64,000 nucleotides of DNA from positions 62,001 through 126,000 of the forward strand of contig JAKQLF010000155.1 of NCBI GenBank assembly GCA_029567325.1, in the 5' to 3' direction. This stretch comes from Bacteroidota bacterium. GTDB lineage: Bacteria > Bacteroidota > Bacteroidia > Chitinophagales > Saprospiraceae. Below, in pieces: positions 50,257-59,832 of the stretch; within the stretch, counting starts at the first letter, position 1; each line of letters begins with the position of its first letter. The notes beneath the pieces are model-generated. The model made no database searches and was not told the origin of the DNA. It saw only the letters and a program-made list of their open reading frames with translations. Both the position numbers and the translations under genes were made by a program.

Positions 50257-51519
50257 ATGAATATATTAATTCTAGGAAGTGGTGGCAGAGAACATGCAAT
50301 GGCTGCCAAAATAGCAGAAAGTGCACATTGTTCAAAATTGTTTGTTGCACCCGGTAATCCTGGAATGAATAACATCGCCACAGTAGTCAATATAGGCACT
50401 TCAGAATTTGAGAAAATCAGTGCTTTGATCAAAACTGAAAAGATAGATATTTTGATTGTGGGTCCTGAACAACCCCTCGTTGATGGCATTGCAGATTTTT
50501 TGGAAGACTTACATGAAAATCTCCTCATTGTAGGTCCAAAGAAATATGGTGCACAATTGGAAGGAAGTAAAGCTTTTGCAAAAGAATTCATGCAAAGGCA
50601 CCTGATTCCGACAGCAGCTTATTTTGAATGCACCGGCAGTAATCTTGAAGAAGGGCTGGCCTATCTAGAACAAACCCCAGCTCCTTATGTATTAAAAGCC
50701 GACGGCCTTGCAGCTGGAAAGGGAGTGCTCATTATTAAAGATTTGGAAGAAGCCAAAGCAGAGCTCAAATCTATGCTGGATGGAAAGTTTGGGTCTGCAT
50801 CTTCTAAGGTAGTTATTGAAGCTTTTTTAGACGGAATAGAATTTTCGGTTTTTGCACTTACAGATGGATTTGACTATATATTACTCCCTGAGGCTAAAGA
50901 CTATAAACGTATTGGTGAAGGGGATACTGGATTAAATACAGGTGGTATGGGCGCCATCTCGCCAGTACCATTTTTCAAAGGCGATCTTAAAATAAAAGTA
51001 CTCAACAACATAGTCGAACCTACAGTAAAGGGTTTGGCAAAGGATGGCATTCCATACATTGGATTTATATTTTTTGGACTGATAATGGTCGAAAACGAAC
51101 CTTATGTTATTGAATATAATTGTCGAATGGGTGACCCAGAAACGGAAGCTGTTTTCCCAAGAATGAAGTCAGATTTTGTAGAACTTTTGATAGCCATCCA
51201 AAATGGTAATCTGCAAGATGCTCAAATGGAAGTAATTGATGAAGCAGCAGGAACCATCATCTTGGTGTCTGGTGGTTATCCTGGTGATTACCTCAAAGGA
51301 TTGGAAATACATGGACTAGAAAAGGTAGAAGGAAGTTTGGTATATCATTCTGGTACTGCTGCAAAATCCGATAAAATAATCACCAATGGTGGCAGGGTCT
51401 TAGCCATTACAACGCTAGCCCAAGATTTTAAAAAAGCGATAGAAGTTTCTAAACAAAATGCTGAAAAAATCACTTGGTCAGGAAAATATTTTAGAAAAGA
51501 TATAGGTTTTGATCTATAG
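50257..51519 (+). CDS. purD: phosphoribosylamine-glycine ligase
   Basis: 420 residues, ATP-grasp enzyme joining phosphoribosylamine and glycine in purine synthesis. NILILGSGGREHAMAAKIAE at the start, VGPEQPLVDGIADFLED, VLKADGLAAGKGVLIIKD (ATP site, near 148), KRIGEGDTGLNTGGMGAISP and YVIEYNCRMGDPETEAVFP (metal site) are all family hallmarks. Full length. No other pur genes are adjacent. Confidence 0.97.
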   Translation: MNILILGSGGREHAMAAKIAESAHCSKLFVAPGNPGMNNIATVVNIGTSEFEKISALIKTEKIDILIVGPEQPLVDGIADFLEDLHENLLIVGPKKYGAQLEGSKAFAKEFMQRHLIPTAAYFECTGSNLEEGLAYLEQTPAPYVLKADGLAAGKGVLIIKDLEEAKAELKSMLDGKFGSASSKVVIEAFLDGIEFSVFALTDGFDYILLPEAKDYKRIGEGDTGLNTGGMGAISPVPFFKGDLKIKVLNNIVEPTVKGLAKDGIPYIGFIFFGLIMVENEPYVIEYNCRMGDPETEAVFPRMKSDFVELLIAIQNGNLQDAQMEVIDEAAGTIILVSGGYPGDYLKGLEIHGLEKVEGSLVYHSGTAAKSDKIITNGGRVLAITTLAQDFKKAIEVSKQNAEKITWSGKYFRKDIGFDL

Positions 51520-51622
51520 TGTTTTGTCAATTTGTCATAATGTTTGGTTATGGAACAAAATATGATGTGTTATTGAGCAAGGATTCGAAAGAAGGGGGCA
51601 CTTAAGAAAAAGTGCATTATTA

Positions 51623-51668
51623 AAAACTTTAGTTATCAGCATGCTTTTCTGATAATTGTAAAGTTTTT
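51623..51668 (+). terminator. intrinsic terminator between purD and secA
   Basis: The stem pairs 51623-51631 with 51659-51667, continued by TTATCAG/CTGATAA (51633-51639 with 51649-51655). Ends in a T-rich tract. It lies about 110 bases after purD. Confidence 0.75.
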
Positions 51669-51704
51669 ACGTTTTTAAATACAACCAGTTATAAATATAT
51701 TGAA

Positions 51705-54700
51705 ATGTTTAATTTTTTAAAAAATTTACTAGGTTCAAAACACGATCGGGATGTAAAAGAATACATGCCATTGGTTGCGAAAACAAACCAATTTTACGAT
51801 CAGTACAAGAGCCTGAGCAATGATCAACTCAGAAGTAAGACCCTTGAATTTAAAGATAGAATATCCAAACACTTAGAAGGTATAAATGGCGATCTCCAAA
51901 AGCTCCATGAATCTGCCATGGCAGAGAAGGACCTTGGTAAAAAGGAAGCATATTTTGACCAGATCGATGACCTTACTAAAGAGAAAGACAAACACCTAGA
52001 AGACATTTTAAAATCGATTCTACCGGAAGCATTTGCTGTTGTAAAAGAAGCATGTTATCGCTTTACCAACAACGAAACACTAGAAGTAAGTACGACTGAT
52101 CATGACCGTTTTTTGGCAACCAAAGGTAAAGACTACGTATCTATCAGTGGAGAAACAGCTATTTGGAAAAATGAATGGAAAGCTGCTGGTGCTGAAATAA
52201 AGTGGAACATGGTGCATTATGACGTACAGCTCATTGGGGGTATGGTACTTCATGATGGAAAGATCGCCGAGATGGCCACTGGAGAAGGTAAAACATTGGT
52301 TGCAACTTTGCCAGCATATCTCAACGGATTGAGCGGCTCCGGTGTACACGTAGTAACTGTCAACGATTACTTGGCAAGAAGGGACTGCGAATGGATCGGC
52401 CCTATCCATGAGTTTTTGTTATTGACTACTGATTGTATTGATAAATATAAGCCACATTCAAGTGATAGAATCAATGCTTATAAGTGTGATATTACTTATG
52501 GAACAAACAATGAATTTGGTTTTGATTACCTGAGAGACAATATGGTGAGAAGTTCATCAGAAAAAGTCCAGGGTAAACATCACTACGCAATGATAGATGA
52601 GGTAGACTCTGTTTTGATTGACGATGCCCGTACACCTTTGATCATTTCTGGTCCAGTACCTGAGGGCGCTGACGAACAAGAGTATCAAGACCTTAATCCA
52701 AAAATAGAATCTCTAGTTGCTGCGCAAAGAAAATTGGCAACAGACTTCCTTACTGAAGCAAAAAAACTATTTGCGGATGGTAAAATGGGTTATGAAGAAG
52801 GTCAAGCTGGCCTTGCCTTGTTGAGAGCACACCACGCTTTACCAAAATACAGACCCCTCATCAAATTCCTTAGCGAAGAAGGAGTCAAAGTAATGTTGCA
52901 AAGGGCAGAAAATTATTATTTACAAGAGCAGGCTAAAAATATGCCTTTTGTAGATAAGGTCTTGTACTTTGTAATTGATGAAAAAAACAGATCGGTAGAA
53001 CTGACCGATAAAGGAATCGACTTATTGTCTAAAGGAGAGAATGATGACGATTTCTTCAATATGCCAGATATCATCAAGGAAACTCAAAACATAGATAACA
53101 GAGAGCGGGCAGAAGGTATCAGATTGACAGAAGAAAGGCAGAAAGTCATCAATGATTATGCGATCAAATCCAGGAGACTTCACTCAGTCCAACAATTACT
53201 TAAGGCCTATACTTTATTTGAAAAAGATCAGGAATACGTCGTGATGGACGGTCAGGTAAAAATAGTAGATGAGCAAACTGGTCGTATGATGGAAGGACGT
53301 AGATATTCTGACGGTCTCCACCAAGCGCTGGAAGCAAAAGAAAAGGTAGATATTGGTAATATCACTCAAACTTATGCTACTGTTACTCTCCAGAATTATT
53401 TCAGGATGTATCACAAGGCAGCTGGTATGACTGGTACTGCGGAGACAGAAGCTAGTGAATTGTGGGAAATCTATAAACTGGATGTTTCTGTAATACCTAC
53501 CAATCGACCAATCATTCGAGATGACAGAGAAGATTTGGTTTTCAAAACATCTAGGGAAAAATTCAATGCGGTAGTGGATGAAATTGCTGTTTTGACAGCT
53601 GCTGGTAGACCTGTTTTGGTGGGAACTACCTCTGTTGAAGCGTCAGAACTCCTCAGTAGATTCCTCAATTTGAGAAACATCAAACACAACGTACTCAATG
53701 CCAAACAACACCAACGAGAAGCTGAAATCGTTGCGGAGGCAGGAAGAGCAGGCAATGTGACCATAGCCACCAACATGGCAGGTAGAGGTACGGATATCAA
53801 GATAAACGACGAAGTCAAAAAAGCAGGTGGTTTGGCCATCATAGCAACAGAAAGACACGACAGCAGAAGGGTAGACAGACAGTTGCGAGGTAGGGCTGGA
53901 AGACAAGGTGATCCAGGAACTTCACAATTCTATGTCTCTCTCGAAGACAACTTGATGAGATTATTCCAATCAGAAAGAATTGCTGGAATGATGGATAAAC
54001 TTGGCCACAAAGAAGGAGAGGTGATCCAACATTCTATGATTTCCAAGTCCATCGAGCGCGCGCAGAAAAAAGTAGAGGAAAATAACTTTGGAATACGTAA
54101 ACGTCTTTTGGAATATGATGACGTGATGAATATCCAGAGGGAAGCCATCTATAAAAAGAGAGATACAGCACTTTATGGAGATAGACTTTCTGTAGACTTA
54201 TACAATATGTTTGACTCATTGATGGAAACGATAGTTTTCACATTCAAACAAAATGGAGATTATGAATCATACCGCAATGAATGTATGAGTCAACTGAGCG
54301 TAGATCCCAACATCACGGAGCAAGAATTTGCAACCTTGGGTTCTGAGCAAGTTTTGAATAGACTTGAAAAGCAAGTTTTTGAGGTTTATGAGTTGAAAAA
54401 ACAACACCTCAGAAATGTTTTCATGCCTATAGTTGAAAATGTTTATCAAAACCAAGGCCATAGATATAGGCGCATTTTGGTTCCTTATCATGACGGATCA
54501 ATGCACCCGCTTCCTGTATCAGCCGAGCTCAAAAAAGCTGTAGAGTCAGCAGGTGAATCATTGTCAACAGATATCGAACAAGCCATCACCCTATCATTGA
54601 TCGATGATAAGTGGAAAGAACACCTTAGAGCAATGGATGAATTGAAAGATTCTGTACAATCTGCTTCCTTTGAGCAAAAAGATCCATTGGTTATCTATAA

Positions 54701-55010
54701 GATGGAAGCATATAAACTATTTGAAAATTTGATCCACACCATCAACAGAGAAGTTGTTTCCTATTTGATGCGAGGTCAATTGATGGTAGAAACCGGTGAA
54801 CAAATCAGAGAAGCAAAAGAGCAAAAAACAGATCTTTCCAATATCCAAACCAATAAAGAAGAGGAAGCAAGAAAAGTCGCTGCTCAAAATGCAGGAGCAA
54901 GATCAGAAAGACCAGTGGTAGAGCAGATAGTCAGAACCGAAGATAAAATTGGTAGAAATGATCCTTGTCCTTGCGGAAGTGGTAAAAAATATAAAAATTG
55001 TCATGGCTAG
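51705..55010 (+). CDS. secA: preprotein translocase ATPase SecA
   Basis: 1101 residues, the long Bacteroidota form. SecA drives unfolded proteins through SecYEG. Nucleotide site 1: [20 protein letters not shown] (near 190) and [20 protein letters not shown]. Site 2 region: [31 protein letters not shown] and [14 protein letters not shown]. Insertions beyond the E. coli length (901) lie after the first nucleotide domain (about 325-400). The C-terminus [20 protein letters not shown] is the zinc-binding SEC-C motif that contacts SecB or ribosomes. Confidence 0.98.
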   Translation: MFNFLKNLLGSKHDRDVKEYMPLVAKTNQFYDQYKSLSNDQLRSKTLEFKDRISKHLEGINGDLQKLHESAMAEKDLGKKEAYFDQIDDLTKEKDKHLEDILKSILPEAFAVVKEACYRFTNNETLEVSTTDHDRFLATKGKDYVSISGETAIWKNEWKAAGAEIKWNMVHYDVQLIGGMVLHDGKIAEMATGEGKTLVATLPAYLNGLSGSGVHVVTVNDYLARRDCEWIGPIHEFLLLTTDCIDKYKPHSSDRINAYKCDITYGTNNEFGFDYLRDNMVRSSSEKVQGKHHYAMIDEVDSVLIDDARTPLIISGPVPEGADEQEYQDLNPKIESLVAAQRKLATDFLTEAKKLFADGKMGYEEGQAGLALLRAHHALPKYRPLIKFLSEEGVKVMLQRAENYYLQEQAKNMPFVDKVLYFVIDEKNRSVELTDKGIDLLSKGENDDDFFNMPDIIKETQNIDNRERAEGIRLTEERQKVINDYAIKSRRLHSVQQLLKAYTLFEKDQEYVVMDGQVKIVDEQTGRMMEGRRYSDGLHQALEAKEKVDIGNITQTYATVTLQNYFRMYHKAAGMTGTAETEASELWEIYKLDVSVIPTNRPIIRDDREDLVFKTSREKFNAVVDEIAVLTAAGRPVLVGTTSVEASELLSRFLNLRNIKHNVLNAKQHQREAEIVAEAGRAGNVTIATNMAGRGTDIKINDEVKKAGGLAIIATERHDSRRVDRQLRGRAGRQGDPGTSQFYVSLEDNLMRLFQSERIAGMMDKLGHKEGEVIQHSMISKSIERAQKKVEENNFGIRKRLLEYDDVMNIQREAIYKKRDTALYGDRLSVDLYNMFDSLMETIVFTFKQNGDYESYRNECMSQLSVDPNITEQEFATLGSEQVLNRLEKQVFEVYELKKQHLRNVFMPIVENVYQNQGHRYRRILVPYHDGSMHPLPVSAELKKAVESAGESLSTDIEQAITLSLIDDKWKEHLRAMDELKDSVQSASFEQKDPLVIYKMEAYKLFENLIHTINREVVSYLMRGQLMVETGEQIREAKEQKTDLSNIQTNKEEEARKVAAQNAGARSERPVVEQIVRTEDKIGRNDPCPCGSGKKYKNCHG

Positions 55011-55043
55011 GCCAGCATTTTGCGAATTTTTTGCCCAAAATAT

Positions 55044-55075
55044 TTTGAAATCTTAAATAGTAAGTTGTATATTTG
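55044..55075 (+). promoter_or_regulatory. promoter of rpsU (TTTG, 20 bases, TATATTTG)
   Basis: -33 TTTG at 55044-55047 and -7 TATATTTG at 55068-55075, close to the Bacteroidota consensus. The rpsU ATG is 27 bases downstream. Confidence 0.7.
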
Positions 55076-55101
55076 CAACTCTTTTTAAAAAAAGCTATAA
55101 T

Positions 55102-55296
55102 ATGTTAATAATCAACGTAAAAGACGACGAATCAATCGACAGAGCCCTCAAGAGGTATAAAAGAAAATTCCAGATGACTGGAGTTGTAAATGAATTGAGA
55201 AGAAGAAAGAATTTCGAGAAGCCTTCAGTAAGCAGAAGAAACGAAATTTTGAACGCTGAGTACAGACTTAAGAAATTTGGTTCTGTAGGTCAATAG
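55102..55296 (+). CDS. rpsU: 30S ribosomal protein S21
   Basis: 64 residues. IINVKDDESIDRALKRYKRK is the S21 N-terminus, followed by the basic helix ELRRRKNFEKPSVSRRNEIL. S21 lies on the small-subunit platform near the anti-Shine-Dalgarno region; in Bacteroidota that region is masked by bS21 and partners, matching the weak Shine-Dalgarno sites seen through this window. Monocistronic, with its own promoter and terminator. Confidence 0.96.
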   Translation: MLIINVKDDESIDRALKRYKRKFQMTGVVNELRRRKNFEKPSVSRRNEILNAEYRLKKFGSVGQ

Positions 55297-55854
55297 TTTA
55301 GTCGATCGTCTTATAAAATAAATCTTTTGATTAGGGGTCATTTGCAAAAGTGATCCCTATTTCTATTTTTAAGCCCTCCTCTTCGCATTTGAAAAATTGT
55401 TATATGTGCTAAAATTGTTTTTGTTTAGTTCGAGTCCTCTGCTTTACCCCTCAAAAATTGGTAAGTGCTTTTTGAAAATATATTAAAATGCTTACTAGAA
55501 ATAGACTTACATTTGAGCGTATAGATCCATAAAATGGCCAAACATGTTTTTTGACATTTTATCCATTTTTGAAAAATAAATATCCTTCAAAGTTTTTATC
55601 AACAAGTAAAAAAAAGGTGGTTTTCAGATGATGAATTTCCCTATATCATGATATCAACCAGAATATATATTTATCATTTTTTGTATATGTTAAATTTTTA
55701 TACGAATAAGCTTGAAACCATCCATTACTACCACTATTTTAAAGTTATCAACATAGTAAGTGTTAATTTATAAAGTAGGAAAAGGAATGGGGAACTATTA
55801 GATTTGTCATCCCATTATAATATTATAAAAGGGAATTATATATCTTTTTTGAAT
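55297..55854. other. 558-bp AT-rich intergenic region before dnaB
   Basis: After the rpsU terminator (55333-55375) the sequence is very AT-rich. Two DnaA-box-like nonamers TTATCAACA occur in the same orientation at 55596-55604 and 55745-55753 (one base off TTATCCACA). No protein or RNA gene was seen. Confidence 0.5.
55333..55375 (+). terminator. intrinsic terminator of rpsU
   Basis: An eight-pair stem (one G-T) joins 55333-55340 with 55351-55358, followed by ATTTCTATTTTT. Confidence 0.75.
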
Positions 55855-57426
55855 ATGTCAGAATCTCGCAATACTTTAAAATCAATAGCTGGTGGAGCTT
55901 TGTCATCCTTGAAAGGTGATGGAGATTTCGATAAAGCCTTTGCAGGAAGGATACAGCCACAAGCTATAGAACTTGAAGAAGCAGTTCTTGGTGCCATCAT
56001 GATTGACAAAGATGCTATGCCATCAGTGGTGGAGATTTTGAAAATGGAAAGCTTTTATTTGCCCAAACACGCGCTGCTTTACCGCACCATGGAGCATTTA
56101 TTTAGTAAATCCATTCCTATTGATTTATTGACCATTCATGAGTCTCTCAAAAAAGCAGGTGAACTAGAAGAAATTGGTGGTGTAGGGTATTTGATTGAAC
56201 TGTCCAATAAAGTGGCATCCGCCGCCAATATTGAGTTTCACTCCCGAATCATTGCACAAAAGTATATACAAAGAGAATTAATCAGGGTTTCTACAGAAGT
56301 CATCAAGAATTCATTTGAAGACACCAAGGACGTTTTGGAAATCCTGGATGAAGCAGAAAGAGGCCTATATAATATTACAGACAATAACCTTAATACTGGT
56401 TATGAATCTTTGGGAAGCTTGGTGATCAAGGCTCAGAAAGAGATAGAATTGATCGCTCAAAAAGGATCAGATATTACTGGTGTTCCAACTGGTTTTAGAG
56501 ATCTCGATAAGATGACCAATGGTTGGCAAGGCTCTGACCTCATCATTGTGGCAGCTAGACCTGGTATGGGTAAAACGGCCTTTACTTTGAGTATGGCAAA
56601 AAATGCAGCCAAGGCTGGTGTGCCAGTTGCAGTATTCTCACTGGAAATGGCAAGCGTACAATTGGTCCAACGTTTGATCTCGGGAGAGGCAGAAATCAAT
56701 AGTAACAGGCTGAGAAATGGACAGCTTTCCGAAGAAGAATGGAAAGTTCTCCACAATTCTGTAGACTCACTTTCCAACATGCCTATTTATATTGACGATA
56801 CACCAGCCATCAACATTTTTGAACTTCGGGCGAAGTGTCGACGTCTCAAACAAAATTGTGATATCGGCATGATCATCATTGACTACTTACAATTGATGAC
56901 AGCTGCTCCAAATGAAAAGCGTGGTAACCGCGAACAAGAAATTTCTTCCATCTCCAGATCACTCAAAGGTCTAGCAAAGGAACTCAATGTGCCGGTGATT
57001 GCACTTTCTCAGTTATCCAGAGCAGTAGAAACCAGGGGTGGTGAAAAAAGGCCACAACTCTCTGACCTTCGGGAATCCGGAGCAATCGAGCAAGATGCTG
57101 ATATTGTAACATTTATCTACCGCCCAGGATACTACGGTATTGAAGAAGGCAATTACGATATACCTTTGGATCTTGCAGAAATCATTTTAGCTAAACACAG
57201 AAATGGTGGTTTAGGTACGGTAAATCTGAAATTTATTGGGGAATTCGTTAAGTTTGAAAATCGTGATGATGATACATTCATGAATGATTTCAAACCAAAT
57301 GACACTTTTGAAGCCAATCCTTTTGGTTCAGGGGCAGTAATTACCAGACCTTCCAAACTCAACACCGGTGAGGTAGATTTTTCTGATTTTGGAGGCGAGG
57401 GACAAGATATCGACAATCTTTTTTAA
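55855..57426 (+). CDS. dnaB: replicative DNA helicase DnaB
   Basis: About 523 residues from ATG 55855. A TTG at 55804 would add 17 residues unlike the family. The N-terminal dimer domain includes PQAIELEEAVLGAIMIDKDA and YLPKHALLYRTMEHLF. The RecA-like motor has Walker A IVAARPGMGKTAFTLSMAKN (near 235), Walker B MIIIDYLQLMTA, then ISRSLKGLAKELNVPVIALS and SDLRESGAIEQDADIVTFIY. It unwinds DNA at the fork. The C-terminal tail is acidic and about 50 residues longer than the motor. Confidence 0.96.
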   Translation: MSESRNTLKSIAGGALSSLKGDGDFDKAFAGRIQPQAIELEEAVLGAIMIDKDAMPSVVEILKMESFYLPKHALLYRTMEHLFSKSIPIDLLTIHESLKKAGELEEIGGVGYLIELSNKVASAANIEFHSRIIAQKYIQRELIRVSTEVIKNSFEDTKDVLEILDEAERGLYNITDNNLNTGYESLGSLVIKAQKEIELIAQKGSDITGVPTGFRDLDKMTNGWQGSDLIIVAARPGMGKTAFTLSMAKNAAKAGVPVAVFSLEMASVQLVQRLISGEAEINSNRLRNGQLSEEEWKVLHNSVDSLSNMPIYIDDTPAINIFELRAKCRRLKQNCDIGMIIIDYLQLMTAAPNEKRGNREQEISSISRSLKGLAKELNVPVIALSQLSRAVETRGGEKRPQLSDLRESGAIEQDADIVTFIYRPGYYGIEEGNYDIPLDLAEIILAKHRNGGLGTVNLKFIGEFVKFENRDDDTFMNDFKPNDTFEANPFGSGAVITRPSKLNTGEVDFSDFGGEGQDIDNLF

Positions 57427-57539
57427 TCCAGAGCAAACCAAATTGATATTTAATCAATATATTTGATTTACTTGTTTAGCCACACCTTACAGACAAGCCT
57501 TGATTATTATTTTATCAAATTAATATAAGCACCACATCA

Positions 57540-58667
57540 ATGGCACGTAATTTTTTATTGACCGCGTTTATTTGTTTCGTAATAGGTTCCTCAGCTTTTG
57601 CAATAGATCCTACTCCTCTTGCCATAGGTAGTCAGGCACCAGATTTTAAATTACCTGGGACAGATGGGAAAAATTACAGTTTAGCTGATTTTTCTGGGGC
57701 AAAAGTTCTGGTCTTTATTTTTACGTGTAATCATTGTCCGACTGCACAAGCTTATGAAGACAGGATGATCAAAATGAGTAATGAGTACGTGAGCAAGGGT
57801 GTTCAATTTGTTGCTATTTCTCCAAATGATCCAAATGCCATCCGTTTGGATGAGCTCGGGTACAGTGATTTAGGTGACAGCTATGAAGATATGGTCATAA
57901 GAAGTGAACAGAAAAATTTTCCTTTCCCATACCTATATGATGGAGAAACTCAATCTGTTTCTACAAAGTATGGTCCGATTGCAACACCACATGTTTTTAT
58001 TTTTGATAAGGACCGCAAGCTGAGGTTTCAAGGGCGAATAGATGATACAGAAAACCCTGCGAAAACGCCAAAAATACACGATACAAGAGTTGCTATTGAC
58101 GCTTTGTTGGCAGACAAAGCTGTGCCTGTTGAGACAACCAAAGTTTTTGGATGTTCGGTAAAATGGGCAAGCAAAACCAATTGGCTCGAACAAGCAAAAG
58201 TAAAATGGGCACAAGAGCCAGTCAGCTTGAATGTGGTTGATGAAGCAGGAGTGAGAGAATTGGTGGCCAATAAAACAGATAAGTTGAGGGTCATCAATCT
58301 TTGGGCAACGTGGTGTGGTCCATGTGTCAGTGAATTTCCTGATCTCATTACCATCAATAGGATGTACAGAATAAGAGATTTTGAAATGGTGACCATCAGT
58401 GCGGATAACCCCGGAAGTGAGGAGAAAGCACTGAAGTTTTTACAAAAGCAAGAAGCATCAACTTCCAATTATATTTTCAACCTCGAAGATAAGTATAAGC
58501 TCATTGAAGCAGTAGATCCAAAATGGGGTGGAGCTTTGCCATACACTTTGGTTGTGGAACCTGGTGGTAAAATCATATATAGCAAACAAGGACCTTTTGA
58601 TGTAATGGAACTTAAAACTGCTATTGTGGATAGCCCAACCATTGGTAGGATTTATCCAAATAAATAA
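57540..58667 (+). CDS. secreted protein with two thioredoxin-fold domains (redoxin + TlpA)
   Basis: 375 residues: signal peptide (to about 21, GSSAFA), an N-terminal AhpC/TSA-type domain (about 25-180) with APDFKLPGTDGKNYSLADF and the redox pair in FIFTCNHCPTAQAYEDR, then a C-terminal TlpA-like thioredoxin domain (about 225-365) with VINLWATWCGPCVSEFPDL. Both CxxC sites are intact (CNHC and CGPC). The first domain resembles the resA-like redoxins with C-x-H-C-P. A joint periplasmic reductase or disulfide carrier is likely; the partner is unknown. Confidence 0.88.
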   Translation: MARNFLLTAFICFVIGSSAFAIDPTPLAIGSQAPDFKLPGTDGKNYSLADFSGAKVLVFIFTCNHCPTAQAYEDRMIKMSNEYVSKGVQFVAISPNDPNAIRLDELGYSDLGDSYEDMVIRSEQKNFPFPYLYDGETQSVSTKYGPIATPHVFIFDKDRKLRFQGRIDDTENPAKTPKIHDTRVAIDALLADKAVPVETTKVFGCSVKWASKTNWLEQAKVKWAQEPVSLNVVDEAGVRELVANKTDKLRVINLWATWCGPCVSEFPDLITINRMYRIRDFEMVTISADNPGSEEKALKFLQKQEASTSNYIFNLEDKYKLIEAVDPKWGGALPYTLVVEPGGKIIYSKQGPFDVMELKTAIVDSPTIGRIYPNK

Positions 58668-58723
58668 ACTGATTTCTCCAGTAGAAATACATTAATCTAC
58701 CTTCTATCTGGAATAAGGGTTCT

Positions 58724-59827
58724 TTATAAAAAAGGCAACTTTACTATTTTGGCCGGTAATGATTTTTTGCCAAAACTGATGTAAATTGTTGTATCCAGAG
58801 CGGCGTATTGCTTTTGGACATACCCCATCCCAATTGGTTGATCTAAACCAGGGCTTTGAGTTCCTGAAGTAACAATCCCAATGATTTGGCCTTCTGCATC
58901 CATTATTTCATAATCATGTCTAGGCACCCTCCTTTCATCCAATTTAAAACCAACTAACTTTTTATGTACACCATTTAGCTTTTGATCTGCAAAAGTTGAT
59001 TTTGAAGGGAAATCGGCCGCTTTATTTAATTTGGTGATCCATGACAATCCGGCTTCGATAGGGGAAGTTAGGTCGTTGATATCATTCCCGTACAAACAAT
59101 AACCTTTCTCCAACCTTAAGGTGTCTCTTGCGCCAAGACCACAAGGTTTTAAGTCAAAATCATTGCCTTTTTCTATAAGGATATCCCATAATTTCAGGGC
59201 ATTTTCATTGTCTAGATATAACTCAAATCCACCACTACCAGTATATCCTGTAGCTGAAATTAAAACGTTATCAATTCCCGCAACCGTTCCTTTTGTAAAG
59301 GAGTAATATGGAATTTTGGATAAATCAACCGTAGTAAACAGTTGTAATAGTTCAATTGCTTTGGGACCTTGCAAAGCCAGAAGAGCTGTTTTATCAGAAA
59401 TATTGATCAATCTGGTATCAAACACATTGTGTTTGGAAATCCAGTCCCAATCTTTTTCAATATTTGATGCATTCACAACCAACATAAAGGCCATTTCACC
59501 TTCGCTACAGTTGTTTTCATCCAATCTATAGACGAGTAAATCATCAACAATTCCTCCTTGATCATTGGGCATACAAGCATATTGTGCCTCGCCAATGGCC
59601 AATGTTGACGCATCATTGCTGCTGATTGCCTGTACTAAATCCAAGGCTTGTTTACCTTTTACAATAAATTCACCCATATGAGAAACATCAAATAAACCAA
59701 CGTTATTTCTCACTGCCATGTGTTCGTCGATGATCGAAGAATAAGAAATGGGCATATTATAGCCAGCAAATTCGGCCATTTTAGCCCCTAGTGCAAGGTG
59801 CCTTTGGGTAAAAACTGTTTCTTTCAT
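58724..59827 (-). CDS. gcvT: glycine cleavage system T protein (aminomethyltransferase)
   Basis: 367 residues. GcvT passes the methylene unit from the lipoyl H protein to tetrahydrofolate, releasing ammonia. Conserved parts are LGAKMAEFAGYNMPISYSSI, RNNVGLFDVSHMGEFIVKGK with the catalytic-region Asp, ISATGYTGSGGFELYLDNEN and CGLGARDTLRLEKGYCLYGN, with SGTQSPGLDQPIGMGYVQ at the folate pocket. Full length. gcvH and gcvP are not adjacent. It starts five bases after the end of the HEAT-cyclophilin gene on the same strand. Confidence 0.96.
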   Translation of the reverse strand: MKETVFTQRHLALGAKMAEFAGYNMPISYSSIIDEHMAVRNNVGLFDVSHMGEFIVKGKQALDLVQAISSNDASTLAIGEAQYACMPNDQGGIVDDLLVYRLDENNCSEGEMAFMLVVNASNIEKDWDWISKHNVFDTRLINISDKTALLALQGPKAIELLQLFTTVDLSKIPYYSFTKGTVAGIDNVLISATGYTGSGGFELYLDNENALKLWDILIEKGNDFDLKPCGLGARDTLRLEKGYCLYGNDINDLTSPIEAGLSWITKLNKAADFPSKSTFADQKLNGVHKKLVGFKLDERRVPRHDYEIMDAEGQIIGIVTSGTQSPGLDQPIGMGYVQKQYAALDTTIYISFGKKSLPAKIVKLPFL

Positions 59828-59832
59828 TACCG

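Noticed and set aside
55596-55753. Chromosomal origin before dnaB
   Set aside because: Only two imperfect DnaA boxes, no dnaA gene and no cluster of boxes. Kept as a low-interest note only.
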